DNA from: Leucogyrophana mollusca
Taxonomy: Eukaryota > Basidiomycota > Agaricomycetes > Boletales
NCBI GenBank assembly: GCA_021014945.1
Contig: MU266510.1
Location: 1 to 58,081, forward strand
Length of the DNA: 58,081 bases
Direction of reading: 5' to 3'
Shown here: positions 50,093-58,081 of the stretch, one piece after another
How positions within the stretch are numbered: position 1 is the first letter of the stretch
Layout: the number at the start of each line of letters is the position of its first letter
The notes under the pieces: generated by a model
What the model was told of the DNA's origin: nothing
The model's input: the letters and a program-made list of their open reading frames with translations, nothing else
Database searches by the model: none
Translations under genes and position numbers: made by a program

Positions 50093-50874
50093 TTATTTCG
50101 CTTTAACGTGATTCAAAAACCAGATCCCTCCATTGAGATAAGTGGCAAAGGAGAGCCAGGCGCAGTACGGCAGAAGAAGGTGCGTTGTGCGACCGTTCGT
50201 AAGGGCGTGCAGAAGACTCTGCGCAGAAGGTAAGAGAAAAGCCAGACGGAGAAGTTGAGGCATACTGTCAAGTAAAACGTCGTCCCGGCAAGAGCGACAC
50301 TGTCGACGAGGGCCCATCCGATCTAATTTCAGCGTTTAGATATCTTGCGTTGGTAGAGTGAGAGGGAAACGTTTCACCTTCCTGGCGCCGAAGAACAGCG
50401 GGCTCCAGAGGCAGTTGAGGGCAAGCTGAGCGTAATAGATGGTGAGCGCAAGGTTCAGACTATGTCTGTGCGTGCCGTGAGTACAGACAAGAGCCTAAAG
50501 ACGGGACCATACTTTGTAGAGGATAATTGCGCGTCGTCAAGAGCCTGGACAGCAAGATGAGATACATAGCCCATGGCTGTTGGATGGCGTTAGCTTGTTT
50601 TACGGTAGTGCGGGTATGTGCGCACAGATGTACAAGGCCGGCCACACGACGGGGAAGACCCAGCGTGGTGGACGAGCAGGAGGAAAGCGAAGACCCTGGG
50701 CATATTGACGGGTCAGTTCGACTCGCTATTGTGCGGGGAAAAAAGACGTACCTTGTACCATTTGCCCTGTACAACACGCCTTGTATGGGAGCCGCTGAGC
50801 AGGCCGAGTGCGAGGGGTAGCCCAACGGCCGTGATAGAATTGCGCGGGATGGCGAGGAGAATGGAGGGTAGCAT
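50093..50874 (-). CDS. TspO/MBR translocator protein
   Basis: Five-helix membrane protein of the TSPO family, which binds porphyrins and sterols in the outer mitochondrial or ER membrane. The start at 50874 gives MLPSILLAIPRNSITAVGLP and LALGLLSGSHTRRVVQGKWY. Spliced exons continue GLRFPPARPPRWVFPVVWPA, the W-P-PxW-VF-VW signature; then SMGYVSHLAVQALDDAQLSS, SLNLALTIYYAQLALNCLWS and PLFFGARK; then the final helix LLPYCAWLSFATYLNGGIWF and LNHVKAK. The conserved W-x-x-YATxxN pattern appears as WLSFATYLN. Five exons can be joined in frame through four GT-AG introns. An upstream Met at 51018 is in frame but adds a polar tail not typical of the family. Confidence 0.88.
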
Positions 50875-51112
50875 TGCTAAGGATGTGTTTTTTCTGGGAG
50901 TTCTGATAGGAAAGAGGAAGCTATCGCCTGAGACCTCATTGGGGGCTTTCGTCTGTGACGATCGAGGCTGGAGATCGGGGTTGTTTGGTTGAAAGGGGTC
51001 GGTGTTCTTGCCAAACAACGCCTGGATTCACGTGACTGTAGCGATTAGATTGCGAGGTGGCTTGCATAATTGAATGAAGGAAAGTTACACCATGAGACCA
51101 GTGGGTGTGATA

Positions 51113-51709
51113 CTACAGGTACACGCCGTCACCCTGCTCCTCCTCCCCGCTCTCACCGACGTCCGCTGGAGGGTCTGGGTCGAGTCCGTTGGAACTTGAC
51201 CCGAGAGGTGCAACACGGCCGTTTGGACCATTGGGACGAGCAACAGTGGTAGGTGTCGCGGTAGGAGCTGGATCGTAATGGGTGGTGCTACTGCTTCCGC
51301 CGTGATGAGTGAGCGCAAGCTTGAGCATGAATATTCGCTCGTCCTGGGAAGCTCTGGGGGAGAGAGGTCAGCGGGGAGGGTAGGTCGATGGAGAAGGCTG
51401 ACATTGTGGTGTCGTTCTCCTTTAACGCCTGGGCGACCTCCGGATCCTCAGACGGGGAGGCAAGTGATGCTAGATACTCCTTGAGTTCGTCTTGGGTACG
51501 CTCGAGATGAGCCATGGAGTTTTGGAGTCGTGCAATTTCTGTATTATCGGTGAGGAATATAAGCCAACGGGAACCGTCCGGAAAATTAAGCAATGAGCAC
51601 CATCTGAAGTTACGGCAGGATCGAAAAGAATGGCCTCTTCCAAGGAGAACGGCTGAGGATATCGCGGAACAAATTCCATCATCAACGTCAGCGGGGGAGA
51701 ATGGGGCAC
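51113..51709 (-). CDS. Small uncharacterised coiled-coil protein
   Basis: Not a recognised family. The model starts at 51709 (MPHSPPLTLMMEFVPRYPQP; the inner Met-Met is an alternative), continues FSLEEAILFDPAVTSD, then after a GT-AG intron EIARLQNSMAHLERTQDELK and EYLASLASPSEDPEVAQALK. After a second intron it reads ASQDERIFMLKLALTHHGG. It finishes with a disordered Pro/Ser/Gly tail ending EEEQGDGVYL at 51113. The heptad pattern over about 60 residues indicates a coiled coil. The predicted protein is about 160 residues. Its start lies only about 60 bases from the 3' end of the adjacent tRNA gene. Confidence 0.65.
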
Positions 51710-51767
51710 CTAATATAAAGCCAGACTGTCCAAGGTTTTGTGAGCGTGTCGATCTGCAAAAATATCA

Positions 51768-51868
51768 GGCACTGCCAGGAATCGAACCTGGGTTTCGAGA
51801 AGGTTTTTGTTTTTTATCTCTTCGCATCCCCTCAGAATCTCGAGTGATAACCGCTACACTACAGCGCC
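51768..51868 (-). tRNA. tRNA-Gln (anticodon CTG) with 30-base intron
   Basis: On the minus strand the acceptor stem GGCGCTG pairs with CAGTGCC (one G-T wobble). The D arm reads GTGTAGCGGTTATCAC. The anticodon stem CGAGA/TCTCG encloses TTCTGA, giving anticodon CTG, and CCAGG-TTCGATT-CCTGG forms the T arm and B box. An intron of about 30 bases sits directly after position 37, the normal place for nuclear tRNA introns. A T5 run on the coding strand follows at 51762-51758 and serves as a Pol III terminator. Gln is assigned from CTG at 34-36; Arg (TCT) would require a shifted stem with poorer pairing. Confidence 0.8.
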
Positions 51869-51875
51869 TTTGGAA
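51833..51875. repeat. Left direct repeat (tRNA 5' half)
   Basis: Matches 57125-57167 at 41 of 43 positions in the same orientation. It starts exactly at the anticodon and continues past the tRNA 5' end by seven bases. Confidence 0.75.
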
Positions 51876-52192
51876 GATAACAGCATTGACTGTTAAACAT
51901 GTAGCTGTGATTATCTATATCACATGTTAGTATACGGCTTTACATAGCCAGTTCGGACTCGCTATTGGAACATTCTAGAATCTTAGATATACTTAGATAG
52001 TTTCCTGTTACAACTACTGAGAATTAGAGATCAAACTCAATGGCACTATGACCACAGACACTTCAGAGCTACAAGACACAATTGCTTTGAAAAAATATGC
52101 TTTTATTGATGCATAGCAGTGAAAACATTCAGGAGGTGGGGCTTGCCAAATAGTGCCCAAAAGCTATTCTAGGGTTAACATTTATCTTATCA
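51876..52192. other. Region between tRNA and recombinase exon
   Basis: AT-rich stretch with no long frame. A short frame from 52048 (MTTDTSELQDTIALKKY) is open but stops quickly. It is too short to hold the N-terminal half that this type of recombinase normally has. Confidence 0.4.
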
Positions 52193-55100
52193 GTTGAGGC
52201 TTATCTCAAGACAAACTGCTGGTGCATTCAATGATTTCTTCACATTACGTCTCTTCAAGGGCAGACGAGAGTTAGATCAGTTTTTCAAGCAATTTTTCCC
52301 CTTCCTTGAGTATGAAAGTTTATGCCCATATTGCCCTGTCACTCCCATCCTTGTGCTTTGCCTAGAAGACCAGGTATTGAAGATGTCACCACCATAGAAG
52401 AAATCCTCTTTCCAACAATTGCCCCCACGCACGCTCATGCACTGAGCATCAAAGAAAGCAAGAAAACATTGGCAATTCTTTGTGCAGAGGTCAAGACTGA
52501 TGACAGCTGGGAAATATCTACCCACCTGGTGCTGCCATATATTGTGTACACAACGCTTCTTTGCCAGTTTGGCCGCAATGTGGGTTTTGCAGGTAGATTA
52601 TGACCACACTTTGCTGCCCATTATTTGACTGGCACTCACTTCATCAGATGATATAGTGGGATACAATGTTCGACGTGGCACGGGCAATCTCTTTAGCTCA
52701 GAGCTCAAACCAGATCAATGTGAGCTTATGATGGCCCACTGCCCAAATTCAGACATGTTCCGAGTAAGTGGTGCCCCCCTTGATTACACAACTTTGCTAA
52801 CACAAGATAACAGGAGAAATACCAGAGTGAGATGGCCATGTTCAATGTTCAAGGTGTTCGTGAAGGAGCTCAAGATGCAGAACGCCTGGCACTGATGGTG
52901 GTCAGTCATTGCCAGCTTTCTCAATCAATCTGTAATATACTGAAACAACCACACAGGAATCTGCATGTCTGTCAAGGGGTATGGACCCAAATGCAACCAC
53001 CAGTATAACCCCAGAGGAGAGAGGGGAGCTCCTGGCAGAGCCTGTCCTTGTGAAAATGTGTGAAGACCACAAGAGGGTAAGTACATCAATTATCATCTAT
53101 ATATCCATTTCACCTTTTCTACAGCTTCTCTCTCGTGTGATGGACCTTAAAGTAGAGCTAGAAAACTGCAAGGATGAGGATATTGAGGCTGAACTCAAAG
53201 CTGACCTCACTGCCACAGTCAAAACTGCTGCTGGGTTTAAGGCCAAACACATGTCAATGTTGGAACGTGAGACCAGACTTTGTGTCAGCCTAGCACAAAA
53301 AAAATACTTTCAAACTGCATCTTATCATGAACCACTTGGTCAGGTTAGTGCTCTATGTTATGTCACTGTGAATTTCACTCATCTTACTGCAGTGACTCAC
53401 ATTGGAGAAGTCCCCCATGAGAACTGCATCTAGCACGTTGACTATACTACATTGGCAGCATCACCACCCCTTGCAACCCTTGCAACATGCATTGCTCAAC
53501 CGATTCACAACAACAAATGCTGCTTCCCTTCTACCTGGCAAGGAAAACCAGGATCCCATAGCTGGCCCTTCAATGGTTGACCCTTCAACGACTGGCCCTT
53601 TGATGGCTGACCCTTCAACCACTAGCTCATCAACAGTTAATGTGTCAACAAGCACCATTCCATCACACCACAACAATGAACTCATTGTTGCGCTCTTCGG
53701 TGACATTGTGAACATGGACAGACATGCCACCCTTACCTATGCCATCAACACTACCATGGGACTAGCCCAGCAACATCAAGCATTAAGCTATCCTGGTGAA
53801 TCCCCCTTGTACGATGGAAAGTGCCCAGTGTGCAACACCAGGTAACTGAACACATCCTGTCCCCAACATGTCCAACTGACCAGGTTTGTTCAGTAAAAAC
53901 AGCATGAGAAAGGGTGTAGCCAACCATATTCATGAGTGCTGCACATGTAAGGAAGAAAAGAAGGCCTGTGAAACTGCTGACAATGACTTTTTGCCACAGC
54001 AGTGTGACTGGATGCATTGTCCAAAGTCTAGCATCATGTTTCAAAAACACGACGCTTTCCTCAAACACTTGCAAGGCCACATTCAGAGAATGCATAACCC
54101 AGAACTTCTGGGGAACGGTCAATCACTCTGTAAATGGGAAGTATCCACTGATGAGCGCTCAATGCAGTGCAGAGGACTGCAATGACTGGGATGCCCATTT
54201 TGCATTAGAGCATAATATCAATACACAATTGCAGCCCAAAGTTCACTTTTGCTGTATCTGCTGTGAATGGTGGGTGTTTTGCTTTGCATTCAACTCATTA
54301 ATCACCATCTTTTTGCAGGTTTCATGATCAACTTGAAGACGACAACCATTGGGATAAACAATCGCAAGCCCACTTCAATGATCTTTTTGCGCAGTTCCAC
54401 GAGCATGCCAGCCTGATTGACATTCAGCCCATCAACATTATGATCCTTCCTGACATCGATAATTGTATAGAATTCGAGTGTGGGGAAAGCTTCCATGGCA
54501 AGCTTCCCGAGTATCATGACCACGTTGAGGGTGGGGTTGTATTCACACCCATGATGTGCCCATGGTGTGTACACGATGAGAAGTTGTCTATGGGTCTGCG
54601 TATGAAACAGTAGGTTTTTCATACTTGAACAAACACAATTACTCAACACCAGCTTGCAGCGCTTTCATTCTCACCTACTCACACACAAGACCGCAATCAC
54701 TGGAGTCTCTGCCTGCCCTGTACCTAGCTGTGGTACCCGTGAGTTTTCCGAGTACAACCTTTTCTACCACATGGTCACTGTACACCACATCAGCTTGTGC
54801 AGTTCAGTGAGGTCAAGAGTACAGCATCTGAAGCTTCCAATTGCACCATTTGAATCAACTCACGGACACATCAATCTTTACCCAGAAGGTGAGAGTATGG
54901 CAACGATTTCTCAGGCTCCTACTCAACTCACACCACCATCTGGTGCCCTCACTCTGCCTGTGGAGCACCTCGACATGGACATGGAACACGCCAGCCAGCC
55001 AGATTCAAACAATGCTGGAAATATCAAAATTCAAGGCAGGAAAAGCAACAGATTGACAAGGTGAGGCTAATGCCAAATTAATGTACACAGTTCTGATGAG

Positions 55101-55203
55101 AAAATGGAAAACAGGCAACATTCTGTTGTTTAGGTTGCTTCAAACAGTTCCAGGATATCAAGAAGCACATATTCAACGCAAAACCCAGCTCAAGATGTCT
55201 TAA
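52193..55203 (+). CDS. DUF3435/FluG-like tyrosine recombinase half joined to C2H2 zinc fingers (5' truncated)
   Basis: The first exon follows a TTATCAG acceptor and reads LRLISRQTAGAFNDFFTLRL then SLCPYCPVTPILVLCLED. Later exons give SWEISTHLVLPYIVYTTLLC, then YNVRRGTGNLFSS (box II Arg, 52671-52676), LMMAHCPNSDMFR (His, 52737) and, past an intron at 52764-52813, EKYQSEMAMFNVQGVREGAQ (candidate nucleophile Tyr, 52820), then SRGMDPNATTS. A coiled coil (LLSRVMDLKVELENCKDEDI) precedes a Ser/Thr/Pro linker and several Cys/His modules: DGKCPVCNT, CDWMHCPKSSIMFQKHDAFL, EDCNDWDAHFALEH, FCCICCEW, CPWC and CPVPSCGTREFSEYNLFYHM. The exons can be joined without a break from 52193 to about 55060. The N-terminal half with the box I Arg is missing, and the 3' end is uncertain. 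Confidence 0.6.
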
Positions 55204-56969
55204 AAAATCTGCTTATATCCGCCGTGAAGCAGGTTGTGATGTGGGTGAACGAGTAGCATGGGTAGAAGCGACATTGAGTGTGAGTTTTCATTTTTGGCTG
55301 CTGACATTTGCACACAATCTGACTCAGTATACCTAGTCCAAAGAGTGTTTGTCCAAAGGCAATCACATGCATTGGTGTGGAGTCTGCCGGATCAACTCCA
55401 CGAACATACGCGAGCACATCAATGACTGCAACTGCACCTGGTTCAAGATATGTGACAAGAACATGACATGGAATCAATGGGGTCCACACTACAACCGCGC
55501 ACAATGGAATGAAGAAAACCCTGCCCCTGCAATGTGAGTGCAGAGCATTGGTACCGTCACTGGAGTTGCACGCTTGGAGAAATATTGGGCTATATTGGAA
55601 TTGACGCCTAGCAGAGAGGCCTATGGAGAATACATGCCCGAATCCCCCTTCCTCCTTGCTGTTCTCATGTCGTGGACCCGTCTTCCCCCCATTCATCGCA
55701 TTTGTTACTCCCTCCTTTCAAAATCTATCGCCTACCTTGGATTACCACTCGCGTCTTTGGAAACAACGCTCCTTATCTCTCATTTGATGAGAAATACAAC
55801 ACTCCTCCTCCCAGATGGATGATTAACTCACAGATCATTCCTGGAGTCCCCATTCGGTCACCTGACTCAGTGGAGATGTCATGACTCAGACAATAGGAGG
55901 CAGCACAATTTATTGGTCAGGACGATTTCTAATCTCTTATATTTTTGGACTTGTGATTATTCATCTCTTTTCCTTTATCTTTTTTTTATTTTATTACTGG
56001 ACAATTGTTCTTGCTTATTCAGACATTCCTGTGTCGCTCATCCAGCTTTCACTTATCTTTAGACTAGAATTTTTCATGTGTTATTGTCTCTATTTATGGA
56101 TTGTACTGCTTTGTGCTGCTTTCCTTATTCATTGCTTACTTTCCTTTCTCGCATTAGTCGTTTGCTTACTTTTCGCTTACTACCCCTATCCTTTAGAGGC
56201 GCTTTTGCTCTCACACTTCACTTTTGTCTTACTCATCCTACCTTTGCATAGCCCATTCCAAACATTCACGCACAGGGACTCTTGTAGTATAAAAACCTCT
56301 GTACTTTAGCTACCCTCAATCAAGCTTTTACCCTTGATTCACTATGTCCACGTCGATTTTCTGAAGTGTCCAAGTGCCTTACGATTAGGCATCCAGATTG
56401 GCCTTCAAATACGTCAATATCCAGTCTATATACGTCTACAGTTCATCACATTTCAATTTATCAAGTCCACGGTTCATTGTATCACAGTCTGTTGGTCACT
56501 CTGGTGATCAACATTGCTCTATATTCACTCTCAAACCTGCTCTTGTCGACTGACAGAGTAGTGCTCCTCTAAATCTCTCCCTTGGAATCTCTTGGTTATA
56601 GTCAAGTGTAGCCATTCCACTACAAACAATCAGGCTGCCCGACCGATCTCTGTTGTGTGTTCCGTCAGAGTCAGGGGTGTTGGTTTTGTGTTTGTTCTAG
56701 CACAAGTCCACATCAAGATTGACACTGTTCTGTCGAGGGGCGTTGAATGCAGGATGAGGGAGAGAAAGTGGGAAAGACTGTACACACCTTCAATGATTAT
56801 TGATGAAACCTTGAACATGCACTTGCCGCATGTTTTCGGCATTGTTTTGGCGTGTTCCTGCACAGCAAAATGCGTGGACCTGATGACGTGGTGATGGGAC
56901 GTGATGACACAATGATTATGGTTGGCCGCGCAATTGAGTGACGAAGTTGAATAACTAATATTACTCACC
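55204..56969. other. 3' part of the element: frame remnants and T-rich tail
   Basis: 55204-55880 has pieces that look like a continuation of the zinc-finger protein (WCGVCRINSTNIREHINDCN at about 55374-55433) but in shifting frames, so decay is likely. About 55920-56320 is strongly T-rich on the plus strand; its 142-residue frame (55881-56309) is a run of Leu, Phe, Ile and Tyr and is probably an artefact of composition. 56320-56969 shows nothing coding. Confidence 0.45.
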
Positions 56970-57051
56970 GGTGTTATGGTGTAGGGGACTAGCACTTGAG
57001 ATTCTGAAGCCTATGTATTCTCAAAACCCAGGTTCAAATCCTGGTAACACC
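56970..57051 (+). tRNA. tRNA-Gln (anticodon CTG) with short intron
   Basis: GGTGTTA pairs perfectly with TAACACC. The D arm is GTGTAGGGGACTAGCAC and the anticodon stem TGAGA/TCTCA encloses TTCTGA, giving anticodon CTG. An intron of about 10 bases follows position 37, and the T arm is CCAGG-TTCAAAT-CCTGG. A T5 run follows at 57055-57059. It is on the opposite strand from the tRNA at 51.8 kb and differs from it in acceptor stem and intron. Confidence 0.85.
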
Positions 57052-57124
57052 TGATTTTTATTTATTTTTAATCCCCAAAAAGGAAATCCCATGATGTAGA
57101 ATTTATGGCGGAGGCAAACTAGAC

Positions 57125-57160
57125 CAGAATCTCGAGTGATAACCGCTACACTACAGCACC
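57125..57160 (-). pseudogene. 5' half of a tRNA-Gln gene
   Basis: Reads GGTGCTG as 5' acceptor strand, then the same D arm and anticodon stem-loop as the tRNA at 51768-51868, and stops after the CTG anticodon. The matching 3' half is absent from the following 100 bases on that strand. It forms the right-hand direct repeat of the candidate element. Confidence 0.75.
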
Positions 57161-57167
57161 GTTGGAA

Positions 57168-58081
57168 TTTAAGAGCTTCAACAAGGTCATCAATGCATGG
57201 CGTGATCATTGTTATAGACAAGGCCAGGAATTTAAGTTGGTGTAAGCATGGTGCTTACCTGAGTTCCTATAATCAGCATAAATACTGCCAGCGATTCTGA
57301 AACTTAACTTTCAGAATTATCGCCTTTTGGCGTAACAGTTGTGTGGCTGGCAGACATGACAAGGTTACAGTTGGCTCATTTTACCAACAATTGTAGTTGT
57401 TGCCAAGAAGCGACCCAAAGGCACTTGTACTATGTTTTGTGTGGGGTCTGTGTGGGAGGCGCGGGGGAAATTCAAAACTCGACATCATCAAAGGCGATAT
57501 TTTGGTCAGCATGGCAGTAGCATGCTGACTCCACGATCACATCAAGCACCAAGCTGCTACGAAGATGCCGCAGACAGGGTTAACCTCAATGGTGTCTTTG
57601 AATGCCCAGTTGCGTTGTTCAAAGGCGACATTGATCGATCTATATGGTCCCAAGCCGGAGTTATAGTCGTGGCATGTATCATTGCATGTGCCCTGGTCGG
57701 CAGGGTGGTGTCAGCTTCCAGGTGCTGACTTTCCATCGGTTATCGAACTTATGTAAAGATGTGAAGGGGTCAAAGACGACACCATGCGACACCATGCAAC
57801 CTCATGTTGATGTCACAGCTTGGTCACGGGGGAGGCCCATGGGATATTTTATTACTTTTACATGGCAATTGTCGCCAATAACGCGCGCTACCTGGTAGTA
57901 CACAAAGTAAATGCCACTGCGGTCGTGAACAATATGATGACGGGTACTGGCTGTCATATCCCGTGCAACCACGCGCCCTCATATCCCATTCCGGTTCTAT
58001 TCCGCACGTTTCCGCACCACTCCGATCTTTCCGTCTAACAATTGTTGGACTTAGCGTTTTCTAGACTCGTCGTTCCGCCTC
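57168..58081. other. Right-end region without recognised gene
   Basis: About 0.9 kb. A 98-codon frame (57432-57728) has no family similarity I can see, and no splice series extends it. It contains one 9-base inverted repeat (57505-57529). Confidence 0.4.
57505..57529. repeat. Perfect 9-base inverted repeat
   Basis: GTCAGCATG (57505-57513) and CATGCTGAC (57521-57529) flank GCAGTAG. Function unknown. Confidence 0.5.

Larger units (their letters stand above)
51833..57167. mobile_element. Candidate tRNA-targeting tyrosine-recombinase element (decayed)
   Basis: The block is bounded by a 43-base direct repeat with two mismatches. The left copy (51833-51875) is the 5' half of the tRNA-Gln gene plus seven flanking bases; the right copy (57125-57167) is a stray half with no 3' partner. 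Inside are a DUF3435/FluG-like recombinase fragment with zinc fingers, a T-rich tail and a second tRNA-Gln. By eye the interior is more AT-rich than the adjoining genes. Such an arrangement resembles attL/attR of elements that integrate into tRNA genes and carry a copy of the displaced part. A tRNA-derived SINE fragment on the right is the main alternative. Confidence 0.5.

Noticed and set aside
51768..51868. tRNA-Arg (TCT) assignment
   Set aside because: Needs a shifted anticodon stem; the CGAGA/TCTCG stem places CTG at 34-36, and the second gene at 56970 shows the same loop with a perfect stem.
52193..55203. Calling the recombinase gene a simple pseudogene because of stop codons between fragments
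   Set aside because: Most stops fall in stretches removable as GT-AG introns and the joined frame keeps its motifs; the missing N-terminal half, not stops, is the real defect.
55881..56309. 142-residue multi-pass membrane protein
   Set aside because: It lies in a T-rich tract where any frame yields Leu/Phe/Ile; no start context, introns or family support.

Overview
The window is nuclear DNA of a mushroom-forming basidiomycete (Agaricomycetes-like). The evidence is the many short introns of about 50-60 bases inside nearly every gene, intergenic gaps of only a few hundred bases, and protein families typical of the group: a DUF6533 seven-helix protein, the basidiomycete forms of FMP27, Argonaute and CENP-A, and an unrecognised large coiled-coil protein. 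Gene models were built by reading open frames on both strands and joining them at GT-AG (occasionally GC-AG) introns that restore family motifs. Exon borders given are therefore predictions.

Layout. 1-0.7 kb: AATCTG-rich non-coding DNA with a perfect hairpin. 0.7-2.6 kb (+): DUF6533 membrane protein. 3.1-12.4 kb (-): a giant FMP27/Hobbit-type bridge-like lipid transfer protein. 12.9-13.7 (-): ribosomal protein eL6. 14.1-15.1 (+): SDT1/PHM8 pyrimidine 5'-nucleotidase. 15.2-16.8 (-): PHAF1 (UPF0183). 16.9-19.1 (+): DNA polymerase epsilon subunit B, sharing a promoter with PHAF1 that holds an inverted pair of ACGCGT boxes. 19.4-20.6 (+): COX18 insertase. 21.1-21.9 (+): AP-1 sigma, with two GC-AG introns. 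22.1-24.1 (-): REX3 exonuclease. 24.5-26.1 (+): ceramide synthase. 26.3-27.9 (-): Gfd2/YDR514C-like DEDDh exonuclease. 28.1-28.9 (+): centromeric histone CENP-A. 29.3-31.8 (-): coiled-coil protein of unknown function. 32.3-34.6 (-): RRN7/TAF1B. 34.9-36.3 (+): ER J-protein. 37.7-39.0 (+): glutamine synthetase. 39.6-41.1 (+): unknown conserved-looking protein. 41.3-42.9 (-): IDH1. 43.2-45.2 (+): membrane alpha/beta hydrolase. 45.7-49.7 (+): Argonaute. 50.1-50.9 (-): TspO. 51.1-51.7 (-): small coiled-coil protein.

The first 51.7 kb is ordinary housekeeping sequence. Genes mostly lie in divergent pairs with 190-420 base shared promoters (PHAF1/DPB2, REX3/LAG1, exonuclease/CENP-A, RRN7/J-protein, IDH1/hydrolase) and in convergent pairs. 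They are not a pathway cluster.

The exception is 51.8-57.2 kb. Here an intron-containing tRNA-Gln gene is followed by a block that looks more AT-rich than its surroundings. The block carries a DUF3435/FluG-like tyrosine-recombinase C-terminal half joined to C2H2-type zinc fingers, then a long T-rich tail, then a second intron-containing tRNA-Gln on the other strand. Immediately after that lies a stray 5' half of the first tRNA, in direct orientation with it. I read this as a decayed tRNA-targeting tyrosine-recombinase element bounded by direct repeats of the tRNA 5' half. It is the part of the window most likely to be new. The last 0.9 kb has no recognisable gene.
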